Source of the DNA: Kondoa malvinella
Lineage: Eukaryota > Basidiomycota > Agaricostilbomycetes > Agaricostilbales > Kondoaceae
Reading direction: 5' to 3'
DNA: 64,000 nucleotides
Assembly: GCA_039545315.1 (NCBI GenBank)
Contig: BCIM01000003.1
Location: forward strand, 62,001-126,000
Shown here: piece after piece, positions 33,978 to 46,702 of the stretch
Layout: every line of letters starts with the position of its first letter
Numbering within the stretch: position 1 is the first letter of the stretch
Made by a program: the position numbers and the translations under genes
The notes under the pieces: generated by a model
Database searches by the model: none
Told to the model about the DNA's origin: nothing
The model's input: the letters and a program-made list of their open reading frames with translations, nothing else

Positions 33978-34193
33978 TTTGAGAGTGGTATCTCCAAGGC
34001 ACGGAGGTTGAGAAGCGCGGAGAGCCTGATGTTCTTCTAGTACAGACCTTGTAGAAGCAGGGAGTAGCCTGAATGAGCGGTTAAGCGACGTCGAGGTTGT
34101 TTGACTACCCAGAAAAAGTTTCGCGCGAAGGGAAGTACAGGGATGTCGAAAGCGCGTCAAAGAGCTCTATACAATGCAAGTTACAATCCTCTA

Positions 34194-37100
34194 TCAAGTC
34201 TCTTCGTCATCTACTGAACCCGCGGGTATCAGACCCTTAACTGACCCAATGCGATAAAACAAGCTGTTGAAGCACATTAGCGCAAGTCGACTGCTGTAAG
34301 AGATTGGACTCACCCTCGCAAAGACTCTCGCACTTCTGGTACCAAGTCCCGAGCCAACATATCCACAGCCAGAGGGTATAGCATATACACATGATCCGAC
34401 AACTGTATGTCGAAGTCAGCGGATGCTTTGAAACAGGGACGCCAGGGCTCACAATCACATCCTCATAGCCTGAGAAGCCCTGAATTACTTCTGTCACGAC
34501 AGGTGTCCATGCAGCAATATTCCGCGCTTGAGTTTCACCATCGAGCGAAATGTAGTTCGAGACGATTTGCAGACCAAGAGGAGTGAAAGCTTCAACAGTC
34601 TCGCCTCGCTTTGCAGTGTGTTCTGGTCGCTGATCGCCTAGCATACGCATCAAAACGCTGACCAGAGTAGCTGCACTGCTTGATTCTTGCTTGAGCAGAT
34701 TGGGCAATTGCTTCATGAAGCCTGGGTTGGGCAGTGTCGTTGAGCCTCTCTACCACACAATTAAGCACGCTACGTACCGACTTTCCAAAGCGCCATTCTC
34801 AAATCCTTGTCCGCGTTGAACTTTTTGGCAAACTGATAGCTCTCGTCCAATACAGCCATAAGCTTGAGTAGATCGGCAGGTGGTATCGTTGTGTAGACTT
34901 CTTCATTCTGCAATAGTTCGTGTGCAGTTTCTATCAGAAGTAATTGCAGCACGCATTTGACGATGATTTGGCGGAAGACCTTCTTGCGATCTGGTATAGG
35001 CTGGAAATTAAAGCTGCGTTGCTCGTTGACTGGTGTATTAGGATCCAATGGTACCGGAGCGATGAATCCTGGTTGTTGAGCTGATGAAAACTATTAGGGC
35101 GGAAAATAAGCGAATGTGAACAACATACCAGGCTCTGAAGCGCTTGGCTCATTCGGCGACAGAGGCGCCCGAAGTCGCTCGTCGGATAGCTGATGAGCTG
35201 TTGTTGTGTGGAACAGGGTAATAAAGGTTGAGACAATCTTTTCCCACAAAGCTGGACTGAGCTTCTTCACATTCTTCTCCAGCAGCTGTTGCAGACAAGA
35301 TGTTCCTATTCTCGCCAGCGTGTCGTTCTCTGTTTCGAAAGACTGGATTTCAGCTACTTACGAGCTGGAGATGCATCCGAGACAAACCTTGACATATACA
35401 TTCACACAAAAGATCTAGAAGCTTGTCCAGCATCCGACCGAGGACGTCAAAGTAAAAGGTGAACAGGTCGATAAGATTGCGAAGAGCTTGAATCATTGTT
35501 GTCGATAGCCAAACGCTCATATCTTCATGTGTACTGAAGCGAGAGACATCCGACCGCGACCGCAGTACTGCAAAGATCGGGAAGAGCACTTCTTTGCAGA
35601 CTGAATCCCAAAAGTATGGCGGGAAGGCACGACCATGCGTTTTAAGAGTTTCAAATAGGTAGTCGAGTGCTCTGCAGTAAGTATGAATAACCGCGCTACA
35701 AACAGTATTGCATGCTTACCGCTTTCGCACTTCGAGGTCTTCTCCGTTCATGATGATATCATAGAAGCCGAACAGAACAGGGAACCAGTATTTGATCCTG
35801 TCGCTTATTCAGACGCGCTCGCACATGAGGAACGAAGGCCTCACATCGGATCATCGATTGGCTGCGTGTCCTCTTGCGCTATCTTCGGATTTGGGTGGCT
35901 GAGAGGGCATTCTGGACAGGCAATCATTTGCGGTATGAGACCTTTGAGCATCTCTATGGCGTGCAGGCTAATCTTCTGATATTTGTTGATCTTGCAGAAG
36001 TCGGTAATGCATACAGCCAAATCTGCAAAGGATCCGCTGACGATAATTTGCGAAAAGAACTCCTTATTCAGGTCCTTTACCATGTCGAACGCTTGACTGG
36101 CCACGCGTTCTGCCATGACCTTTGATGCTGCCGAGAAGACGCCAAACATTGTTCTCCAGCCTGATCTGAGATTGTTGACTCGAGCCAGAATCATTTGCCT
36201 AAAACATTGTAGAATCTTCACGCGGAAATTAGCAACATCGAGCAATAGACGGTTGACGACTGACCATATCTCGCACATCAGGATTATTGTTGTGAATCAT
36301 GGCATATTCGAATGGTTTCAGAAAGTCTTTTTGGAACTTGAAGTGGGCCAACTCCTCCTTTTCCAGGAAGCGAGATGCTAATTGTCGGAGAGAGTCAAGT
36401 GCAAAGAAGCTGACTTTGAGGTTGGTATGACAGCAGACCTGGTTGAAGTGTTCGCCGAGAATCGCCCAGATATTGGACCATTCAAGACGGATACGACCCA
36501 TGTTGTAATACGAGATCTCCACCAGTTTTTGCAGACAGAATGTTCTTGGCTGTTCGGTGAGTCCTGAAGACCGAATCTCTTCCCAGGACACATCAGCCAA
36601 GGCGCGGACAAAATCGACGATAGCATTCTAACAGATACATCAGCTTTTGGCAGTCAGCGATGATTAGACAGCGGTTGCTCACTCCAGACAGGTTATTGCT
36701 GGTAGAGAAGATGCGATCAGCGGCGATGGTGATCTGCGTGGATCGAGTTTCATTGGCAACTTCATCTGTTGGACGACTCATGGTGCTCGCTCTTCTGCCG
36801 CTTCCTTGACGAGGCGCTTGGCCACTGTTCATGCTTGTTTAGTATCGGATGATAATGATGCAAGAAAGACCTACGGCCGCCTGCTCAGGTCCGCGCCAGA
36901 CTTTGAATCCGCGCCGGAAGATATCAGCTGGAAGCGCTCCAATTGACTGACGCATGTCAAAACTTCTCTCCAAGATGACTTCAAGTAGTTTCCGTCGACG
37001 ATGGCCACATCTAGCATAGTCCTGATCGCCTCGACATTCTTTGTCCGCATCTCGCCGAAATTGTTGAGAAAGGTGAACTTGGCCAAAGTTGTGACGAATG

Positions 37101-40100
37101 CGTTTCTCTCGAGCTCGAGGTCGAAAAGACAGACAATCTTGATAGCTTGCTTGAAGCCTTCGAGACTGAGATTGATCATCTCAATGTCGTCAGAGTCTTG
37201 CAAAGGTCCGGATATGCCTGCGAGAATTGGCATCCAAGCTACCGCAAACATCGGGCGAACATGTTCTATCGAAGAAGCCGCATAGAATTGTTCTGTTGGG
37301 CGCGCCGCAGCGCCTCTCTTTTGGCCTCGCAGCATCGCGCGGAACAGTCCTTCAGTCTTGGACGCCATGCCTTCCGACTCCAGCACATAGGCCTCCCTTC
37401 CTAAATCGCGACCAACGCCTGCGAGGGCGCCGGCAAGACCAGAGGTAGGCTGAACACCAGCAAGCTCGATTTCGTCCTTCATCCGAATTTCCGAAGCAAC
37501 AATTTCGTCAAATATGCCAGTGAGCACTTCTTCCGGCACGTCTTGACCATCGTTGATGCCTCGATTGTTCTTGATGAATTCAGCCTTGGACATGCGGTTC
37601 TTTACTTGTCGACTGTGCTGATCAGTATTGAGCATGATTGTAGAGTAAGCGAGGATGTAGGCAGTGTCTATTGGCACAAAGACATCATCCATATGAGACT
37701 AGGAGACTAGGCGCACGGAGCTTCGAAACACATACCAGCGTTGGCAAAGACTGTTGGATTGCCTCCGATGTAACGATCGGCAAACTTCAGCATGAACCGA
37801 TCGATCTTTTGCCCTTCACCAGGCAGTCTGAAAGATTGAAGGAACGTTCGCAGAGCGTCGGTGAAACGAGTATTGGTAAAGTCCATCAGGTCGACAAAGG
37901 CATGCATGGTCGCAATGTTTTCCTCGTCACTAAGCGGGTATGAGTATGGAGCAGAGTAGCGACGGCGCTAGCTCACCCTTCACCAAGATACTCCCCAATC
38001 ATAGCCTTGTTCAAGCCATCAGCATTCAGCAAGAATCGAGCGACATCTTTTGGTGCGGCCGAACGAATGAAGCCATTGTCAATGAGGAATTTGACACCCT
38101 AATGTCATCGTTAGTTAGTGATGGTTATAGACGAACATCTTGACATACCCTCTTTGGCTTGAAGTTGAACTTCTTGATACCCTCAAGCAAAGTAGTCTTC
38201 CGCTGCTTAGCATTCTCGAAGCGACCTGGATCATCGCCAATGTCCGGTGTAGCAGTCCCGCTATCACCATTCGCAGCGTAGTGTAGATCCGTCTCGCTCG
38301 AGCTGAATCGTCGGTCCTCGCTCAGCCGACCATTCGTGTCAGCAGCTGCAAAGGCAGTAGACAATTCGGTCGTAGAGCCACTGAGCGGCATAGAAGTCTT
38401 TCCTGCCCAACTAACGAGTGATCGCAGGGTGAAGACGAGCGCTTCGAGTGACTGTCGCTTCAGACGAGTCTCGTAGGCCATATTACCGTATGCGTATGTC
38501 TCGGCAGACCAGGAAGATAGATTCGCTGGGTTTGGCGCGTTGGGAACAGGTGGGCCAGATGAGAACGAAGCAGCTGATGGAGAAGCGGTGATAATGTCGT
38601 TGTTTGGATGTACTGAAGGAACAGTCAGAGTTGTGTAGTGGGTCGTGCCTATCCGAGAGACGATGTTGATGAGCCGCTCGTAAACATTGTCGAGGGATGA
38701 GCGATCGCAATCGTAGTTGATGTAGATCTCGACGAGCGCTTGCGGGTCGTGACAAAGTCTGGACATGACTGCTAAGAGAGTAGATTTCTGCTTGACGGTA
38801 GAGCTCTTCATCTCGAGGATAGGTAGGAAGATTTCGTTAAGCAAGACCTCAATCTCTTTCTGTCAGCAAGAAAAGGCGATCAGCATTCGTACGATGCACA
38901 AGATAGCCCGACTGACCTTTAGCTTGGTCCTCATACCACTCAGCATCCTCCAGAAGATCTCACAACTCAACTCAAACACATTGAGAACAGGACTCAGACC
39001 ATTCCTGCTCAAACTCAGGCAGAGATACTGCTTGATCGCGACAATGAAAGGTGTCTGTTCTTCTCTTGATGCAGAGTGGATGATGACTGTCGGATCGACA
39101 AATAGAGGCATATAGTTGTGTAGAATGGTGAGGATGAGGTGGAGGGATAAAAGCTTTGACCGCATAGCATGGGAGCGGAGATCTCGTTCTGACTCGCTGC
39201 CGAGAGGTTTCATGGATAGCTTGCAGAGTGCGCGGAAGACGAGGAAAGCATCCTTGACGTGTAAATCTTGTGTGCTGAGCGTGGTCAGAGACTCTCGGTC
39301 AGGCAAATTTTCGAAATCGTTCCGTTTTTCGAAGGTTTCACTATGAGCTAGTCAGCATGTCTATACAATGACCTTTCGCAAAGCTTACAGCGTTATCTTT
39401 TCCTGAGGTGATTCAGGAGCAGTATCGGCATGTCCATTCGTCTCCGCTTGAGGCACTGCTTCTGGCTGCTCAGGCGATCCAGCCTTTTCGGCCATCGAGT
39501 TCTCTTGCGGCTGTTCTATTGCAGAAGCCTCTCCAGCTGTCTTTGATTCTTCCTGGCTGTCAGGGTTTTCCCCTTCTGCCTCCCCGTTGGGTGGCCGCAC
39601 TGTATCTGCGCTCCCTCTCGGCCTCTTCTCTGCCTCATCTTCACTCTCCTGACCCTTCTCACCATCCTGAACAGACTCAACCTGCTCAACCTTTTGCTGC
39701 TTCTGCCTGACCACAACAGGTTCGACCTTATTGTTTAACCCAACCCTACCAAAAACCGCACCAACAATCTGACCAAGCGCACCCTGAGCAACCATCTGAT
39801 TCTGTTGTCCCCTACTCAAAAGAAAGACATTGTACACCGTTCTGACCGCTTTAAGCAAACTGGATTGATGTACTGGTAGACTTGAGCTTAAAATAAGGGA
39901 AAGGAGTGCAGAGAGGATATGAAGGTTGACTGCATCTGGTCCAGTTTGTTTTGCGATGGAAGCGAGGGAAGAAGCGGATTGGCTCGAATCGCCTGCTGAA
40001 GTATCGACGAAACAGTTGCATATTGTTGATACAACTTCTTCAGCGAGATCTGGGTCGGTAGTATTGAATACTGATGCTTGAGCTGAAGCGTTGGAAGAGC

Positions 40101-40869
40101 GTCTGGAATCCGAGTCTTGTTCGTCGTTCAAAGTAGGTGTTTCAGGTGCGGTAGCGAAACCGGCGTGCGAGACTAGTTTGCCGATACAGTCTAGAGCAGC
40201 AATGATTAAAGGGTAGGAGCGAGTTTCGCATGCTAGTTTGAGAGGAGTAAAGATCGTTCGTGGGTCGAGTACACCGGGTGTGGGCGATTTGAGGGCATCC
40301 AAAGCTTTTGTGGTGGCTTCTTTGAGCGGTACGTTCTTCCTTGCTTCTTTTGAAGACAAGATTTGCTCGAGGGAAGCAATGATGAGGACGCCAGATAGTA
40401 AAGGCGCGGGACGTGTTCCGTTCAGACTTGTCCGCGATGTTGAGGTAGTATCAGAGCGCGGTCTGGACGATGAAGGGGCAGGGGAGGAAGCGGTATTGCT
40501 TGAAGGCGTTGATGGTGGCTCTACCGGAGCAGGCTTTGATACAGACGCCGGACGAGCTGTAGGCGCTTGAGATTCGTCAAGCGAGACTTCGTCGAAAGGA
40601 ACGTCGGTTTCGGTCCGCGTCAAGGCAGGTTTCACGCTTGGCTCGTCATCAGAAGCTGGTATGCTAGGCAGCGCTGGCGACGCAGGCAAAGCAGGGAGAT
40701 CTTTCGCGTCAGGTTCATCTGCCGCTGTACTTTCTTGGTCATTGCTGCCATTGACGAGGATCTCTGGCACTTCAGGTGTTTCTTCAAGAACAGCAGGACC
40801 GGCCTCTGTAGGTGTCGGCTGCTCGACCTCTTCGGATAGCTCGACTTGGTGAGATTCTGGCGAAGTCAT
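34194..40869 (-). CDS. SEC7: Sec7/BIG-type Arf guanine nucleotide exchange factor
   Basis: A very large trans-Golgi exchange factor for Arf1. N-terminal about 170 residues are acidic and low complexity ([14 protein letters not shown]...). DCB and HUS domains follow ([33 protein letters not shown]). The Sec7 domain is at roughly 38150-37480: [20 protein letters not shown], the glutamate finger in [26 protein letters not shown], and [16 protein letters not shown]1-3 repeats ([39 protein letters not shown] type) complete the protein, which ends [15 protein letters not shown]. About a dozen introns of around 50-65 nt were inferred. Length is about 2,000 residues, normal for the family. Start codons of SEC7 and NOP56 are divergent, 294 bp apart. 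Confidence 0.94.
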
Positions 40870-41163
40870 GGCGCGGTCACAAGACGCGCTTCACGCTTGC
40901 AGTTGATGTTCTGAGACAGCGAAGAGCTGTAGAGGTTCTGGTATAGCTCTGCGTGGTCTCTCTTGAAGCTGTCTGTTGCTGTGTGCCCGGGGACTTAAGA
41001 GGACTTACTTAAGTGATCAACTTAACTCTTGCAGAGACCAAGAAAATTATCCCAAGTTGGGTTGACGCAGACCAGATACAGAGCAAGCAAGAAGCCGGCC
41101 GTCTATCTGAACAGCCTTACAACTGCCGCAGAAGCGCTTCAAGAGCCTAGAAAGTCTTCAAAA

Positions 41164-43223
41164 ATGGCAGCGACTCATGTTCTGCTCGAATCTGCAACAG
41201 GCTATGCCCTCTTCACTGCGACTATGCACGATGAGATTGGCCAAAAGTCACAGCAAGTGCAAGAATCAATCAAGGACTTGACGAAATTCTCGAAAATGAT
41301 GCATCTCGTCACTTTTCTGCCTTTCCAAGACGCGGCGCAGGCTTTGGAGAATGCCAATGATGTGTCAGAGGGTCAGTCCGGATGAGATACATGTCTCGTG
41401 AGACTAGCGCCTGACACCAGGTCTGACAGGTGTGCTCAACGACTACCTTTTATCAATGCTCGAGCAAAATCTGCCATCAAAGAAGTCCCAAGTCATTCTC
41501 GGTGTTTCCGAACGAGGTCTAGCAGGAGGCATCAAAACAGCACTCGGCATCGAATGCGACACCTCTGAACGCTCACTCGAACTCATCCGCGGTCTTCGTC
41601 TTCACGCTGAAAAACTCTTGCCTAACCTCACCACTGGCGATGTCACTGCTTCTCAACTCGGTCTTGGTCACGCCTACTCTCGTGCAAAAGTAAAGTTCAA
41701 CGTCAACCGTTCAGACAATATGATTATTCAAGCTATTGCTCTTCTCGATCAAATGGACAAGGACGTCAACACTTTTGCAATGAGAGTGCGGGAATGGTAT
41801 GGCTGGCATTTCCCCGAATTGGTCAAGATTGTACCGGACAATGGTCAATACGCTCAAGTCGTCAAGCTTGTAGGCGATAAATCCAAGCTCGTCCAATTCG
41901 GTCCCGCCTCGGCATCAGATCCAGAACGCGAAGAGCTCGTTCAAAAGATTGCTCTAGTTCTCGAAGGCGACGAACAGCGAGCCGGCTCTGTTCTCGAAGC
42001 AGCAAAGACCTCCATGGGCACAGACATATCGCCAATCGATCTCGTCAACATTTCCAACTTTGCCTCTCGCGTCATTCACCTTTTCGAATACCGTAAATCC
42101 CTCCAAGTCTACCTCAATGAAAAGATGACGCTCGTCGCTCCCAATTTGGCCGCTTTGATCGGAGACACTGTCGCTGCTCGCCTCATCTCCCACGCTGGTA
42201 GTTTGACCAACTTGTCCAAATACCCTGCCAGTACCGTTCAGATTCTGGGCGCGGAAAAGGCACTCTTCCGTGCGCTCAAGACCAAGGGTAATACACCTAA
42301 ATATGGATTGATCTATCATGTGCGTCGGAGAATTTGTTTTCAGTCTGCGTACTGATTATGACATCTTGTCGTCGCACAGTCCACTTTCATCGGCCGGGCT
42401 GGACAGAAAAACAAGGGTCGCATATCACGTTTCTTGGCAAACAAGTGCTCTATCGCAGCAAGGATCGATTGTTTCTCAGGTCCGCTCATAAATTCGCGTT
42501 GTTTGGCCATGGCTAATCTGAATCTGTCTTGCTGACAGACGCACCATCAACAAAGTACGGAGAAGCCCTTCGTGCTCAAGTAGAAGAACGTCTAGCTTTC
42601 TACGAGACTGGTGCCGCGCCTACAAAGAACAGCACAGCAATGGCTAAAGTGCTCGAACAACTCCGCACGATCGAAGTCGAGATGGGCGATGCGATTCAAG
42701 ATGTTGATGCTGAGAGTGACGCAGAGGAAGAAGCGCCAAAGAAGGAAAAGAAGGTAAGTCTGCTATCTCATAGCAAGTTTGGTGCTCATGTTTTTTGCTC
42801 TCTCTCAGAAGAAGCGCAAGTCCGAAGCCATGGCAGAGATTGATGCTGTTGCGGAAGGGATTCAAGAAGAGGGTAAAAAGATTAAAAAGAAAAAGTCAAA
42901 GAAGGCTCTAGCCGGTGATGATGTGCGTTGTTGCACCATGTTTGCTGATTACAAGCTAACTCGGCGTTATTAACGTACAGGTCCCTGCTGTCCAAGATAC
43001 ACCCTCTGCACCTTTGTCCGCTGCTCCACCTGTAGACGCCATGGAGATTGACGCGGCTGCAAAGACGGCGAAAAAGGCGAAAAAGGAAAAGAAGAAGCGC
43101 GATGCAGCAGCGATTGCTGAACCAACAGAAGCTGAATCGCATGTCGATGGCGTCGAACCTTCATCTAAAGAAGCTAAAAAGGCTAAAAAGGCTGCTAAGA
43201 AGGAGAAAAAGGCCAAGGCGTGA
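41164..43223 (+). CDS. NOP56: Box C/D snoRNP core protein Nop56
   Basis: A core protein of box C/D snoRNPs that guide 2'-O-methylation of rRNA in the nucleolus. N-terminal [17 protein letters not shown] fits Nop56. The NOSIC/Nop domain has [22 protein letters not shown], the hallmark [20 protein letters not shown] motif (here [16 protein letters not shown]), [14 protein letters not shown] and [24 protein letters not shown] and [12 protein letters not shown] are Nop56 rather than Nop58 choices. The C-terminus is a long KKE/KKAKK tail. Introns 41372-41420, 42320-42379, 42480-42538, 42754-42808 and 42923-42980 give 592 residues. Introns are too short to hold a normal box C/D snoRNA. Confidence 0.95.
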
Positions 43224-43318
43224 GCAGGCTTTTCTGCATCTCGATTTTGGTGGTCGGTGGAGACGTACTTTGGCGTATTCTGTATTTCTGGTCTTGTGTG
43301 CATTGACGAGTTGTTCTT

Positions 43319-43724
43319 CTATTCTTTGGACTCGGCGACGACAAAGGCAGTCATCATGTCGTTATCGTGACTGACGCTCAAGTGCAGCTGGACTGGAAAA
43401 GTGACTGATATGCATGGTTTCTTGTCGACTTTGCGAATCGTCATGTCTTTCCATCGAAGCTTGTAATGCGGATACAGGGCTTTGTATGCAGCTTCTTTCG
43501 CAGTCCAACTATGCCTATGCATGAGCTTCTACTCGCCTGTAGTATCATCGCCAGGCGAACCTGAGCGCTAATCGCGAGAAAGCTTGTTCCTCTTTCAAGT
43601 CGTGTAGCTCCGCTCTCTCCAGCTCATTCATCACCTTGCCTGCTATTCTGTTCAAGCCATATCGACCCAGTACCCGCCTCAACCTAGGCAAATGCAACAA
43701 GTCCACACCAACGCCTAAAAGCAT
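43319..43724 (-). CDS. PPT2: AcpS-type 4'-phosphopantetheinyl transferase, mitochondrial-type
   Basis: A 119-residue holo-ACP synthase that attaches phosphopantetheine to a carrier protein, most like yeast Ppt2, which serves mitochondrial ACP. Motifs: MLLGVGVDLLHLPRL (metal-binding Asp in GVDLL), LALR-HSWTAKEAAYKALYP (second metal Glu in KEAxxKAL), and LHLSVSHDNDMMTAFV. One intron at 43515-43560 (donor GTTCGC) joins the halves, and exon length is a multiple of three. The start is at MLLGVG; an upstream in-frame Met at 43805 would overlap TCA17. Its start is 25 bp from the divergent TCA17 start. Confidence 0.87.
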
Positions 43725-43749
43725 GTAATTCGGTTGTCCCTGTTCAACG
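43725..43749. promoter_or_regulatory. 25-bp divergent spacer, PPT2/TCA17
   Basis: Only 25 bp lie between the two start codons. Core promoter elements and 5' leaders of both genes must be very short, or each leader overlaps the opposite gene. Confidence 0.55.
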
Positions 43750-44375
43750 ATGCGTATTCTCTCTATCGCGCTGATAAGCAAGCACAACACACCTTTATGG
43801 GTCAAGAATTATTCCCACACGCAGAATGCAGACACTGAGCTCAAATGGCACACTGTCGCTCATTGCAGCTTGGACTATTTTGAGGAAAGAGGTCAAATCA
43901 ATCAGCTGGCGGACATCGGCAAAGGCTGATGCAATTGGTTGATGTTGACAGAAGCTGCGGGATTCAAGTCGCAAGATGGCTACGTTGGCTTGTTGTATAC
44001 TTTGGAAGACTATGCAGTGTTCGTCTGGACTCTGTTTTTGGCTGATTTTAGCCTCATGCCAGTTGGCGTTGCGAACAGATACGGCTTTCGAACGAATACA
44101 CGCGTCAAGATCGTGCTCGTGCTCGAGTTGACGGATGTGACAATACGAGATCACGATGTGAAAACGGTGCGCTAAGCTGAAGACTATGGGTTATCCGCTC
44201 ATTGTTTTCCATCTTGCTTGCACAGATCTTTCGGGCTATCCACAATACCTACCTCAACTATGTCTCGAATCCCTTTTCACCTGCTATCAACGAAAACTCG
44301 AAAGCGATATCACCCTACATCAAGAGCAAAGCTTTCGATCGAAATATAGATGCAATAGCTACACCGGCTGGATGA
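43750..44375 (+). CDS. TCA17: TRAPP-associated protein Tca17/TRAPPC2L
   Basis: A longin-like TRAPP subunit that stabilises TRAPPII in Golgi trafficking. It reads MRILSIALISKHNTPLW, ELKWHTVAHCSLDYFEER, AGFKSQDGYVGLLYTLEDYAV, YGFRTNTRVKIVLVLEL, then IFRAIHNTYLNYVSNPFSP and IKSKAFDRNIDAI, matching human TRAPPC2L segment by segment (YLGLLYPTEDYKVYGY, IRSMFRKLH, CNPFYxPGxxIxSxxFD). Exons 43750-43891, 43952-44018, 44079-44166 and 44226-44375 sum to 148 codons plus stop. The second intron uses the donor GTTCGT. Minus-strand ORFs over this gene are shadows. Confidence 0.9.
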
Positions 44376-44782
44376 CACGACCATCCTTAGACCTCTTTTC
44401 TTCAGCTCTTCTCTTATTGCTCTCGGTGCATGTCTCGATTTCTCGCTTTCGTTGTCAAAGGTCTGTAAATACGTTGAGGCTGTCCCGCCATCGAGCGCTT
44501 CTCAGACATCTCTCATTCACTAAACAGACCAAGAGCAAGTGTCGTTCAGAGCGCTACCCAAGCTTTCATCTTGCGGTTATGCTTTTGGATCAACCAATGC
44601 TGTTCAAATGGGAAGCGTCTAGAGTATCATAGACTATTTCACAGATACGCAGCATACATGCCAATGCAGTTCCTGTCGTCACGTAATATTTCATGCACGC
44701 TTGACTTGACACGACCGTCTCGATATATCCCCAACCAGCTCGTGTATGTCTGGAATGAGCGCAGAGGATATAACTAACTCAT
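44376..44782. other. Intergenic, no gene seen
   Basis: About 400 bp between TCA17 and the next plus-strand gene. It has pyrimidine-rich patches (around 44395-44460) but no supported ORF. Likely promoter and leader of the next gene. Confidence 0.45.
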
Positions 44783-46702
44783 ATGAGCAGCTCTAGTATG
44801 GCCAGCCTACCTCTGAGACCGCTGCTCCGGTCTGCCAAAATTTCAACCCGCCAACCAAAAGCGTCTACCTCGTATTGTCCTGCATGCCGGCGAGCTGCCT
44901 CTACTTCTACGAGTTCTACCGAAGTATCTGCGACCGATACACAAGCTCCGGCAGCATCAGAGAGCTATCTCACTTCCCTCCGCTCAGTTTGGCGAAGTTG
45001 GTTCACTCTGTCGAACGCCCTCGCTCCTTTACCTAGTACACCTCGAACATTATCTACGGCTATACCTAAACGATTAGAAGCCGAATTGCGACTTCTGGAT
45101 ACTGAAAACCTCTTGGCCAAATTGAGAGAAACTTCAGAACCCAACCTCATTTGGGCGCTGCTTATGGAATTGCAAAGAAGAGGTCATTCTCATCTACTAA
45201 AAGATCATCATCTATCATCTATACTTCGGGATCTACTGCCTAGTGAATTGCGCGTTCGATCAAAAGGCGCTACTGAGCAACATGCAGAAGAACAATGGCG
45301 TCGTTATGCTCATTTATTGGAGATGAAGGCTTCAAGAGGAATGAAACCTTCAGCAAAAGATTGTTTGGCAATGTTGAATTGTTTTGCGTTGATGAATTAT
45401 TTGCCTGGGGTGATTCGAGTTTGGGGTATAGTGAGAAAAGAAGGTCTGGTCCAGGAAATGGGGAATGCGAAAAAGGAACATGCGTATGTAGTCATGATGA
45501 AGACGTTGGCGAAATGGCAGGCGAAGCAGAGCGTGCTGAAAAGGGATGAAGAAGGCGATATGGTCCCGCAAGCTGCTGAATTGATGAGGGAGATGGCAGA
45601 GATGGAGTTGCATTCGGAAACAGCTATGAGTTGGGGTTTGCGGGTGGTTAAAGAAGCTGGCAGACCGAAATCGTTCTTGGCTGTCGTCAAGCAGAAATAC
45701 GACCTCGACCTCAACCTGCCACATGCAAGGGATCACGACGAGATTGAATTGGAGCGCACCGAACCACCTCAGACAAGACCGTATACCATCACTCGGCATG
45801 TGTTCAACACTATCCTCCTCGCTTTGTTGCAGCGGAACGAGCTTTCTCTTATGCTTGCGACCTTCGAGACCTGTGCTCGGATACCGTATACACCTTCAAT
45901 GAAGCGTCATCCAAGTCCACTCAATGAAATACAGAAGAAGCTGGCAACGCATTGGAACCACAAGCTCGATGCAGCAGCCAAACGAGCAAAGAAGGGCGTT
46001 GCTCATGCGCCCAAGTACAACCTAGATGTCTTCAATTCGCAATCGTTCTCTCTTCTTGCTCGAGCTGCATCCACAGATGGAGCCAGAACAGTCTTGGCGC
46101 ACTACATCACGCAAACTTTCACCATTGCTCGATTATGCAACAAGCGCCTTGAATGCGATATCAAGCACCTGGTCGAATGGAACGAGCCTTTGATCAACGC
46201 CCGAATGGCTCAAGTTTCAGTAACGCCTCGAATCTTGTGGTACCTCAACAAAGCGCTCGAAACGGATACCGAAATGATGCAGACTTTTATCCCGCAACTC
46301 CGACGACATTTGAACCAGCTGCATAGGCATCAACAAGCTCTAAGCAAGCTCATACCGCAAGAACAGCAAGACACGATAGCGTCGAAAGAAGCTACTGCTC
46401 AACCTAACGAATTCCAATTATCAATCCACTTACGTACGACAGCTAGATCAGTAGCGGCGTGCGAACATGTTCTTGCGCTGATAGAGAAGAAGCTTGCTGG
46501 TCAACTGCAGAGTAGATCCCGGCGGTTGTTGGCTGCTAAGCGGAGAGTGATTGAAGCTAGGCAGGCGAAAGAGGAGCGGATGTCGGGTGCGATACCGGTG
46601 ACGCTTGGTGAGAGGTTGCAGAGGCTGCAGGATAGGGTAGCAGCGCAGAGGGTAGACGAGCAGAGAGTGCAGGAGCAGGTTATCGACGTGAGGGTTGCTT
46701 GA
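44783..46702 (+). CDS. Probable mitochondrial helical-repeat (PPR-like) protein, intronless
   Basis: A 639-codon single-exon gene. The N-terminus MSSSSMASLPLRPLLRSAKISTR followed by SYCPACRRAAST is Arg/Ser-rich and lacks acids, a good mitochondrial presequence. The rest is helical, with pairs of helices spaced about 35 residues apart (DCLAMLNCFALMNYLPGVIRVWGIVRKEGL; HVFNTILLALLQRNELSLMLATFE), like degenerate pentatricopeptide repeats of fungal mitochondrial RNA maturation factors. The C-terminus is a long Arg/Glu-rich coiled coil. No exact family was recognised. It is the only long intronless gene in a window full of introns. Confidence 0.72.
   Translation: MSSSSMASLPLRPLLRSAKISTRQPKASTSYCPACRRAASTSTSSTEVSATDTQAPAASESYLTSLRSVWRSWFTLSNALAPLPSTPRTLSTAIPKRLEAELRLLDTENLLAKLRETSEPNLIWALLMELQRRGHSHLLKDHHLSSILRDLLPSELRVRSKGATEQHAEEQWRRYAHLLEMKASRGMKPSAKDCLAMLNCFALMNYLPGVIRVWGIVRKEGLVQEMGNAKKEHAYVVMMKTLAKWQAKQSVLKRDEEGDMVPQAAELMREMAEMELHSETAMSWGLRVVKEAGRPKSFLAVVKQKYDLDLNLPHARDHDEIELERTEPPQTRPYTITRHVFNTILLALLQRNELSLMLATFETCARIPYTPSMKRHPSPLNEIQKKLATHWNHKLDAAAKRAKKGVAHAPKYNLDVFNSQSFSLLARAASTDGARTVLAHYITQTFTIARLCNKRLECDIKHLVEWNEPLINARMAQVSVTPRILWYLNKALETDTEMMQTFIPQLRRHLNQLHRHQQALSKLIPQEQQDTIASKEATAQPNEFQLSIHLRTTARSVAACEHVLALIEKKLAGQLQSRSRRLLAAKRRVIEARQAKEERMSGAIPVTLGERLQRLQDRVAAQRVDEQRVQEQVIDVRVA

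Noticed and set aside
41372..42980. Intronic snoRNAs in NOP56, common in other eukaryotes
   Set aside because: All five introns are 49-60 nt, too short for a box C/D snoRNA with its processing ends, and no C/D box pair is visible.
43795..44154. Minus-strand ORF of 119 codons
   Set aside because: It lies antisense to TCA17, whose exons match TRAPPC2L throughout.
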